Shown here one piece after another: positions 1 through 5,296 of a DNA stretch of 11,751 nucleotides. Each line of letters begins with the position of its first letter. Within the stretch, counting starts at the first letter, position 1. The stretch lies in NCBI GenBank assembly GCA_964635325.1, contig CAZWOL010000074.1:1-11751 (forward strand), read 5' to 3'. The stretch comes from BOG-1112 sp964635325 (GTDB lineage: Bacteria > Bdellovibrionota_B > Oligoflexia > Oligoflexales > Bog-1112). Position numbers and translations under genes: made by a program. A model generated the notes under the pieces. The model worked only from the letters and a program-made list of their open reading frames with translations, did no database searches and had not been told where the DNA came from.

Positions 1-19
1 TTATCGATCCACGTAGCTG

Positions 20-91
20 TTGATCCATGCATAGCTAATCTCATCTTACAAATTATTGATCCCTGCATAACTAATCTCATCTTACAAATTG
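20..91. repeat. Two tandem copies of a 36-bp repeat
   Basis: Copies at 20-55 and 56-91 share the core CTAATCTCATCTTACAAATT and differ at only a few bases. Bases 1-16 (ATCGATCCACGTAGC) look like a more decayed third copy, so the array may continue beyond the left edge. There are no spacers, so it is not CRISPR. The second copy contributes the left arm of the inverted-repeat element that follows. No coding potential is visible. Confidence 0.8.
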
Positions 92-161
92 GCTAAGCAA
101 GCGACCCCTCGGCTGCGCTCGGGGTGACGAGCAGTGAAGTTATTAAAGCAGGGATCAATAA
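53..161. mobile_element. MITE-like or REP-like element with 14-bp terminal inverted repeats
   Basis: TTATTGATCCCTGC at 53-66 is the exact reverse complement of GCAGGGATCAATAA at 148-161. The similarity continues inward imperfectly (ATAACT-like bases on both sides). The centre, 104-125, holds an inner inverted repeat ACCCC/GGGGT around a GC-rich core (CTCGGCTGCGCTCGGG), which stands out from the AT-rich surroundings. Cores of this kind are dispersed in many copies in some proteobacterial genomes. The element is non-coding and ends three bases beyond the stop codon of the minus-strand TPR gene, so it may also act as a 3' RNA structure for that transcript. No clear target-site duplication was found. 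Whether it moves is inference. Confidence 0.6.
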
Positions 162-163
162 CA

Positions 164-670
164 TCACAAATTTTGCTTGTAACGAGCTAGACGTAAGTTA
201 TTCTTTGCAAGTGGCCAATCCGGCTTTAGCAACAACGCTTTTTCGCAAGCCTCGATCGCTTGAGAGTACATCCCGAGTTGGTAATGTGAAGAGCAAATAT
301 TATTAAATACAAGAGGATTATTAGGATCCAGACGAAGTGCCTCTTGACCAGCTCGAATCGCTAACTTATATGCTTTTGCATTAAAGAATCTCAAACTCAA
401 GTCAACATAATCATCGGATCTTTGAAACACAGGAAGAATTTGTGTATTCAAAATGTCTTCAAACTCACGAGCCTTTTGCAAATACAGTTTGGAAAGCGGA
501 TCATCAGGAATCAAACGCAGACTATCTAACGCTAATGCCTCAAGCTTGATATAGTCCCATGTCTGAAAATAGAGCAGCATAAGCTTTTGTAAGACCTTAA
601 AATCCGATGGAGCTATATTATGGGCTTCCTCCAAAAGCCCACGAGCCTCTGTAAAACGGTCCTGAGTCAT
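164..670 (-). CDS. TPR-repeat protein, probably the frameshifted C-terminal part of the upstream TMTC-like glycosyltransferase
   Basis: A 168-residue protein made almost entirely of tetratricopeptide-like helical hairpins (about residues 1-21, 24-57, 88-117 and 119-151). The last one, NPLVFNNICSSHYQLG followed by AIEACEKALLLKPDWP, is a textbook TPR. It has no signal peptide or membrane segment. Its ATG overlaps the stop of the upstream gene by four bases (ATGA, 667-670), which would permit translational coupling. However, reading its frame upstream of the ATG gives Y-A-D-W-L directly before MTQDRFTEARGLLEEA, completing a normal TPR helix A. That indicates the ORF was once continuous with the 525-aa ORF and was separated by one missing base in the T6 run (685-690 on the plus strand). 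It is therefore more likely half of a broken or recoded gene than an independent protein. Confidence 0.75.
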   Translation of the reverse strand: MTQDRFTEARGLLEEAHNIAPSDFKVLQKLMLLYFQTWDYIKLEALALDSLRLIPDDPLSKLYLQKAREFEDILNTQILPVFQRSDDYVDLSLRFFNAKAYKLAIRAGQEALRLDPNNPLVFNNICSSHYQLGMYSQAIEACEKALLLKPDWPLAKNNLRLARYKQNL

Positions 671-2244
671 GAGCCAATCCGCATAAAAAAGCGCACATCA
701 GCTACTTGGGTATCATATTGAAAAGCACTTTTGAAATACTGCTCAGCCTCTTCATTTTTATGAAGTGCTGCGTAAACGATGCCTAAATTGGTATACAAAA
801 GATCGCAGGAAGGCAACAATTGCAAAGCTCTTTTAAATAACACTTCAGCTTCCTGATAGCGCTTATCCTCTATCAAAGCGATTCCGAAATTCATAAGGCC
901 CCGAGCGTTGTTGGGACTTTTTTGAGTCACATCTAGCCACAAACTTTCTTCACTAAACCAAACCTTATTACGCTCATAGACACCATATGCATTCAAGATA
1001 CAGAACAAAGAGATTGCTATAGAGAAGAATACTTGCACATAAGACTTTCTAAAGTGCTGCATACAAAATTTGAAGAATAAATACACAGACCAGCAGACAC
1101 TGATATGAAGTCCAACAAATGGAAAAAACATCCGATGATCATTTGTAACTTCAGATAAAGGTATCCATGATGTTGGAAACGATGCCAGTAGAAACCAAAG
1201 AAAACCGAAAGCCAAGGGACGGGTTGTCTTTTTTCGCAAAGCGTAGAAGCTGAATAAAAACATAAAAAGTAGAAATCCCACACCTACATATATTCTTAGA
1301 TCACTCCATTGATGGAAAGGTCGCATATCCGTATCTGCAGAAAGACCTATTGGCAAAAAATAGAGACTAAAGTAGCGCAGCAAAACAAAAGGCTGAGTTA
1401 GGCGATACCACCAAGGGGCTTGTTGCGAAAAGTACGAAACTTGAGGATCCATATAGTGGACAAAATATCCGAGACCGATGACTAGCAATAGACTTGGTAG
1501 ACTTTTTTTAAAAATATTTGCAATACTTCTTTCGCCTTCGATGCAGTACATGTAGGCGATCTGAATCGGAGCAAACATCAGAGCCGTCGGCTTTGAAAGC
1601 AGGCCCAAGACAAGCGGAACGAGGTAAAAATATGGGATTTTTCTTAGAATGGAGGAATCTCGATATGCAAACAATGTGAGACCTGCAACCACACCTAAAG
1701 TTGAGTACAGATCTGAACGTGAAATAATGTAATTTATGGTCTCAGCGTGTGATGTTAAAAAAGAAAATGCACAGGTCGAAAAAAAACTCACAGTAAACAA
1801 ATGTTGATCTCTTAAACCTTGCAAAGTGTAAATTCTTAAAAAAAGAAAATACATCACTACGATCTGAACCAAAAACCAAAAGAAATTTGATAAATGAAAA
1901 TACTGAGGATAGTAACCACCACCTAAGGCATAGTCTATAACCAAACTCAAAGTCACCAAAGGCCTGTAAGAGAGGTTTGGAGCATAGCTACTAAAGGTCC
2001 GAGGATCACTGAAAAACTCAGGCCACCTACTAAAGTTTTGAATACTAAGATTATCTGTTATGGTATGTTTGTCATCAAAATGGAAAGAATTATAAAAATG
2101 ATTTGAATAAGTCAAAAAAACTAAAAAAACAGCATGGAAAACAACGTCAAATTCAAAATAGGCCATTTTTTCTTGCCCATCATAGGTTCTATACCGTCCT
2201 AAAATTAAAAATCTATGTTCATATATCTTATAAAAATATCTCAT
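667..2244 (-). CDS. TMTC/ArnT-like polytopic membrane glycosyltransferase with C-terminal TPRs
   Basis: A 525-residue integral membrane protein with about ten hydrophobic segments (residues 30-430), then TPR units from about 445 to 515 (MNFGIALIEDKRYQEAEVLF, YTNLGIVYAAL). The first external loop carries FHFDDKH (Asp57, Asp58), the acidic pair expected in GT-C transferases of the TMTC/PMT type. It is followed by SYRPLVTLS, a DYALGG motif, HAETINYIISRSD and NDHRMFFPFVG, all characteristic of bacterial TMTC-like proteins. Such enzymes transfer a sugar from a polyprenyl-phosphate donor to an acceptor outside the cytoplasmic membrane. Substrate and sugar are unknown here. Met27 (codon at 2164-2166) directly precedes the first membrane segment and is a credible alternative start; neither start has a strong Shine-Dalgarno. 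The frame terminates early: the TPR domain continues in the overlapping 168-aa frame, giving about 693 residues if fused. Confidence 0.75.
   Translation of the reverse strand: MRYFYKIYEHRFLILGRYRTYDGQEKMAYFEFDVVFHAVFLVFLTYSNHFYNSFHFDDKHTITDNLSIQNFSRWPEFFSDPRTFSSYAPNLSYRPLVTLSLVIDYALGGGYYPQYFHLSNFFWFLVQIVVMYFLFLRIYTLQGLRDQHLFTVSFFSTCAFSFLTSHAETINYIISRSDLYSTLGVVAGLTLFAYRDSSILRKIPYFYLVPLVLGLLSKPTALMFAPIQIAYMYCIEGERSIANIFKKSLPSLLLVIGLGYFVHYMDPQVSYFSQQAPWWYRLTQPFVLLRYFSLYFLPIGLSADTDMRPFHQWSDLRIYVGVGFLLFMFLFSFYALRKKTTRPLAFGFLWFLLASFPTSWIPLSEVTNDHRMFFPFVGLHISVCWSVYLFFKFCMQHFRKSYVQVFFSIAISLFCILNAYGVYERNKVWFSEESLWLDVTQKSPNNARGLMNFGIALIEDKRYQEAEVLFKRALQLLPSCDLLYTNLGIVYAALHKNEEAEQYFKSAFQYDTQVADVRFFMRIGS
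685..690 (-). other. Probable frameshift site in a T6 homopolymer
   Basis: On the coding (minus) strand the codons run CGC TTT TTT ATG CGG and reach a stop ten codons after the CGC. Re-reading one T (a -1 shift) or inserting one T gives CGC TTT TTT TAT GCG GAT TGG CTC ATG, which enters the downstream TPR frame exactly and restores an intact TPR helix. It could be a genuine inactivating indel, phase variation or recoding by slippage, or a sequencing error at a homopolymer. Confidence 0.75.
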
Positions 2245-2264
2245 TTTTTATTAAGACAATCAAA

Positions 2265-2311
2265 TTGCAGCAAGAGTCTTTCCCATATAATGGGAACTAG
2301 ACCATTGCCAA
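2265..2311. promoter_or_regulatory. Divergent promoter region with palindromic -10
   Basis: On the plus strand a perfect TATAAT lies at 2286-2291 with a partial -35 TTGCAG at 2265-2270 (15-base spacer), serving the GT2 gene. The -10 sits inside the perfect palindrome CCCAT-ATA-ATGGG (2282-2294). On the minus strand TTGGCA (plus-strand 2306-2311) with a TATATG-like -10 overlapping the same palindrome could drive the TMTC-like gene. The symmetrical arrangement suggests that one site may control both directions. No start site is proven. Confidence 0.5.
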
Positions 2312-2341
2312 AGAATCAAAATTGTTTGACCAAGGTCATTT

Positions 2342-3304
2342 GTGCAAAAAAAATCTAAAATTGCTGTTGTTATTCCCTGCTATAGGGTAAAAAACCAAAT
2401 CTTGGATGTGCTCAATCGCATCGGGCCCGAAGTTTCAACGATTTATGTTATTGATGATGAGTGTCCACAGCATAGTGGAGCATACGTTCAAGAGCATTGT
2501 AAAGATGATCGCGTTCGTGTTCTAACTCATTCTAAGAATAAAGGCGTAGGTGGAGCAACCATGAGTGGCATCAAAGCTGCTCTTAGCGATAAAGCAGGCA
2601 TAATTGTCAAGGTTGATGGTGATGGACAAATCGATCCCAAACTTATACCAAGCCTGATCCATCCAATTGTATGTACTGATGCAGACTATGCCAAAGGCAA
2701 TCGCTTTTACAATTTGAATATCTCCACTATGCCTTATATTCGAACCTTCGGAAATCTATGCCTCTCCTTTTTCACCAAGTTATCTTCAGGATATTGGCAT
2801 ATTTTTGATCCAACGAATGGCTTTTTTGCCATACATGGAGGCGTAGCGACTCTCCTCGACTTTGATAGAATCGATGAAAGATATTTCTTTGAATCCGACT
2901 TACTTTTTCATCTAAATCTTTTGGGAGTCGTCATCGCCGATGTTCCAATGACAGCTAAGTATGCCGATGAAATCAGCTCGTTAGTAGTGTCTCGCGAGCT
3001 AGTCAATTTCTTAATCAAGAATTCTAGAAATCTCATTAAAAGAATTATTTACAATTACTTTCTTCGAGACTTCAATACGGGAAGCATTTCTCTGATTGGA
3101 GGACTGATACTCGTAATTTTTAGTTGTATCTTTGGTGGTCTAAAATGGTATACCAGCATTCAAAGTGGAGTACCAGCTACAGCCGGTACAGTCATGCTAG
3201 CCGCATTTCCACTCATTTGTGGCATCAACTTGCTTGTATCTTTCCTCAGCTTTGATATCAGCTCAAAGAATGATATTCCGCTGCAAAGAAAGCTTATTAG
3301 GTAA
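2342..3304 (+). CDS. Family 2 glycosyltransferase, DPM1-like (polyprenyl-phosphate sugar synthase type)
   Basis: A 320-residue GT-A fold enzyme of family GT2. The N-terminus shows the nucleotide-sugar strand AVVIPCYRVKN (8-18) and YVIDDECP (35-42). SKNKGVGGATMSGI (64-77) follows, then the metal-binding VDGDGQ (Asp92, Asp94). DPTNGFFAI and FFESDLLFHL are typical of the dolichyl-phosphate-mannose synthase branch. Two hydrophobic segments near residues 245-305 anchor the C-terminus in the cytoplasmic membrane, as in bacterial DPM1-like proteins with membrane tails. The start is GTG with AAGG (2332-2335) six bases upstream; no in-frame ATG fits better. The family moves a sugar from a nucleotide donor to undecaprenyl phosphate. 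The divergently transcribed TMTC-like transferase is a plausible user of that product. The donor sugar cannot be told from the sequence. Confidence 0.85.
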   Translation: MQKKSKIAVVIPCYRVKNQILDVLNRIGPEVSTIYVIDDECPQHSGAYVQEHCKDDRVRVLTHSKNKGVGGATMSGIKAALSDKAGIIVKVDGDGQIDPKLIPSLIHPIVCTDADYAKGNRFYNLNISTMPYIRTFGNLCLSFFTKLSSGYWHIFDPTNGFFAIHGGVATLLDFDRIDERYFFESDLLFHLNLLGVVIADVPMTAKYADEISSLVVSRELVNFLIKNSRNLIKRIIYNYFLRDFNTGSISLIGGLILVIFSCIFGGLKWYTSIQSGVPATAGTVMLAAFPLICGINLLVSFLSFDISSKNDIPLQRKLIR

Positions 3305-3313
3305 TACTTATAT

Positions 3314-3838
3314 ATGTTGTTTAATATTCGAATCGCATGCGTTGCAATGACTCTTATTGTCGCTGCATCTAATTTTCTTGTTCTATACCCGATCAATGAT
3401 TGGCTCACTTGGGGGGCCTTTCCTTATCCCATCTCCTTTTTAGTGACCGAGCTTAGCAATCGTTTTTATGGCCCAAAGGCTGCAAGAAAAGTTGTTTATG
3501 TTGGGTTTATTGTTGCTGCTATCCTCTCAATATGGATATCTACTCCAAAAATTGCTGTGGCTTCACTAACTGCTTTTTTAGTTTCTCAAATGCTTGATAT
3601 TTTTGTATTCAACAAGCTAAGACAAGGAAGCTGGTGGCAAGCCCCCCTTGTCTCTTCGGTATTGGCTTCACTCATCGATGCCACTATTTTTTGGAATCTT
3701 GCATTTATTGGTGAAGGATTCCCAATTTTCAGCCTTGCGATCGGAGATACTGCAGTCAAAATTGCAGTTGATCTCACAATGCTCCTCCCCTTCCGCATCT
3801 TCTTACGTAATTTTAAACGAACCAGTTCACTTCGTTAG
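3314..3838 (+). CDS. yhhQ: Queuosine-precursor transporter, YhhQ/VUT family
   Basis: A 174-residue, very hydrophobic protein with about five to six membrane segments. WGAFPYPISFLVTELSNRFYG (33-53) is the family hallmark (Pro-rich segment followed by T-D/E-L-x-N-R-x-x-G). SQMLDIFVFNKLR (91-103) and PLVSSVLASLIDATIFW (111-127) match the later helices in which conserved Gln/Asp residues line the substrate path. Known members import queuosine precursors such as preQ0/preQ1 across the inner membrane for tRNA modification. It is at the short end of the family's usual length, but no hallmark appears to be missing. It begins nine bases after the GT2 stop and probably shares its transcript. Its Shine-Dalgarno is weak (AGG at 3299-3301). 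The functional link to the glycosyltransferase is unclear and may be only positional. Confidence 0.8.
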   Translation: MLFNIRIACVAMTLIVAASNFLVLYPINDWLTWGAFPYPISFLVTELSNRFYGPKAARKVVYVGFIVAAILSIWISTPKIAVASLTAFLVSQMLDIFVFNKLRQGSWWQAPLVSSVLASLIDATIFWNLAFIGEGFPIFSLAIGDTAVKIAVDLTMLLPFRIFLRNFKRTSSLR

Positions 3839-3844
3839 AAATTC

Positions 3845-3863
3845 ATCTATGGATAGATTTTTC
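3845..3863 (+). terminator. Possible weak terminator after the transporter gene
   Basis: ATCTA-TGGA-TAGAT forms a five-base stem with a four-base loop, directly followed by TTTTC, just past the transporter stop. The stem is short and AT-rich, so strength is doubtful, but its position between two transcription units fits. Confidence 0.3.
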
Positions 3864-4021
3864 TGATTGAAGAGGCAATCTTTGCCCCCCAAAATTGGAA
3901 AATGGGTTCACCAAATACTTGAAATAACTCAAAACATTTCAATGAGTTTAGTACCGATCTAAATTTCATCAACGCATGATATGCTATATGGATCAGAAGA
4001 TACTAAATTCAGGAGCATATC

Positions 4022-4726
4022 TTGGGAGAACGCATTCTTGTTGTCGATGATGTCGAAGACATGCGAGATCTTGTTGTCGCTGTGCTTCATAATGCAGGAT
4101 TTACAGTAACTCAAGCTAGTTCAGGTGCAGAAGCTATTCAGGCAATCCGTCTGCAAAACGGTGGATTTGCAATCTATGTTTTGGATGTAGCACTCGATGA
4201 TATCAATGGTTTTGACTTGCTAAAAGAAATTCGAGCCTTGCACCCCGAAGCCAAAGCATGCTTTTTAACAGGCAAGCGCAATCGCGAGGATGTAATCAAA
4301 GGCCTAAAAGCAGGAGCTGCTGACTACATTGTAAAGCCAATAGATCCTGTAGTATTTGTCAGCAAGATCAACGCCATGCTCGGTCGCAACACCTCAACAA
4401 AAAAAGAGTTTGTCAGACTGCAGGCTTCCATGTCTGGGAAGCTTGTTGGAATGCCTATAGAAATTGAAGTGCATATTGTTGAAATATCTGAAGTTGACGT
4501 CGTTTTAACGACAGGATTCCCATTTAAACCAGGAGTAGACTTTGACCTTGAGATCCCTCATCTCGCAAAAATGAGTAAAGATCTCCAAATATTTTCCTGC
4601 AAAACTTCTAAATGTGAAAAAGAAAATCCGAACTTTAAAGTGACTGCAACTTTTATTGGTCTTTCCGAGCAGACTACTGAGAAGATCCGATCTCTTACCA
4701 TCAAAGGACAAAAACTCGTCGAATAA
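4022..4726 (+). CDS. Response regulator: receiver domain plus PilZ-like C-terminal domain
   Basis: A 234-residue, two-domain protein. Residues 3-122 are a complete CheY-type receiver: acidic pair Asp9/Asp10, phospho-acceptor Asp55 (YVLDV), switch Thr83 (FLTGK) and Lys105 (VKPID). Residues 130-234 form a small beta-rich domain whose order, EISEVDVVLTTGFPFKPG then TATFIGLSEQTTEKIRSL, is that of a PilZ domain. The RxxxR c-di-GMP-binding motif is absent and the D/NxSxxG motif is degraded to EISEVD, so c-di-GMP binding is doubtful. There is no DNA-binding domain. The start is TTG at 4022 with AGGAG (4011-4015) six bases upstream. It is first in an operon with the H-NOX gene (21 bases on) and the hybrid kinase, and is the likely final phosphate acceptor from the kinase Hpt domain. 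Output could be protein-protein control of motility, adhesion or cell envelope; this is inference. Confidence 0.8.
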   Translation: MGERILVVDDVEDMRDLVVAVLHNAGFTVTQASSGAEAIQAIRLQNGGFAIYVLDVALDDINGFDLLKEIRALHPEAKACFLTGKRNREDVIKGLKAGAADYIVKPIDPVVFVSKINAMLGRNTSTKKEFVRLQASMSGKLVGMPIEIEVHIVEISEVDVVLTTGFPFKPGVDFDLEIPHLAKMSKDLQIFSCKTSKCEKENPNFKVTATFIGLSEQTTEKIRSLTIKGQKLVE

Positions 4727-4747
4727 CGCGAACTATACGGAGATAGT

Positions 4748-5293
4748 ATGTACGGCCTAGTGAACAAAGCTGTTAAAGACCTCGTTTTAAATAAATTCGG
4801 AAAAGATTCATGGGATAAAATTCGCAAAGAGGCAAAGCTTCAAATTAGTGATTTCGAAGGAATGAAAACCTATGATGACAGTATAACCTATGATTTAGTC
4901 GGGGCTGCATCGAAGATTCTCAACTTACCTGCAGAGGCAATTCTAAAAGCATTTGGTGAATATTGGGTATTGTTCACAGCACAGGAGGGCTACGGTGATC
5001 TCATGGATCTTTTTGGACATGATCTTAAGACTTGCATCAAAAATTTAAACTCCATGCATGGCCGCATGGGCGCCATGATGCCCGATCTAAAGCCCCCTCG
5101 ATTTGTAGTCACCTGTCCATCCGATGATCTGATTGAAATAGAATACCATTCTACAAGATTGGGATTGGCTCCCATGGTATCTGGACTCCTGGAAGGTCTT
5201 ATAAAAAAATTCAATGCAGTCGCTACCGTAGCGCAAATACCAAAACGTGCAGGGGAAAATTTTGATCGCTTTACAATCACCATTAAGGGGTGA
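4748..5293 (+). CDS. hnoX: H-NOX haem-dependent nitric-oxide sensor
   Basis: A 181-residue stand-alone H-NOX (HNOB) domain, the usual bacterial length, cytoplasmic. It opens with MYGLVNKAVKDLV, the family's typical start. The proximal haem ligand is His104 in NLNSMHGRM, and the haem-propionate-binding YxSxR motif is Tyr133-Ser135-Arg137 (YHSTR). GLAPMV follows, as in H-NOX proteins of facultative anaerobes. The position of the distal Tyr that permits O2 binding in Thermoanaerobacter H-NOX (nine residues after the motif Tyr) is Pro142 here, so it should bind NO and not O2. The cluster of late Cys residues that binds zinc in Shewanella-type proteins is absent. GGAG (4739-4742) lies five bases before the ATG. 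It sits three bases upstream of the hybrid kinase it presumably regulates; in known systems NO-bound H-NOX inhibits the partner kinase. Confidence 0.93.
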   Translation: MYGLVNKAVKDLVLNKFGKDSWDKIRKEAKLQISDFEGMKTYDDSITYDLVGAASKILNLPAEAILKAFGEYWVLFTAQEGYGDLMDLFGHDLKTCIKNLNSMHGRMGAMMPDLKPPRFVVTCPSDDLIEIEYHSTRLGLAPMVSGLLEGLIKKFNAVATVAQIPKRAGENFDRFTITIKG

Positions 5294-5296
5294 TTT

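Noticed and set aside
20..91. 36-bp repeats as a possible CRISPR array
   Set aside because: The copies are directly adjacent with no spacers, and no cas-like genes are nearby.
124..306. 60-codon plus-strand ORF
   Set aside because: It runs through the inverted-repeat element and antisense to the TPR gene, with no family resemblance.
2103..2300. 65-codon plus-strand ORF at the start of the TMTC-like gene
   Set aside because: It is Lys/Phe-rich antisense translation of the membrane protein and the divergent promoter, with no plausible ribosome binding site.
3874..3886. GGCAA-TCT-TTGCC hairpin as a terminator
   Set aside because: It is followed by CCCC and AAAA, not a T-run, and the stem is only five bases.
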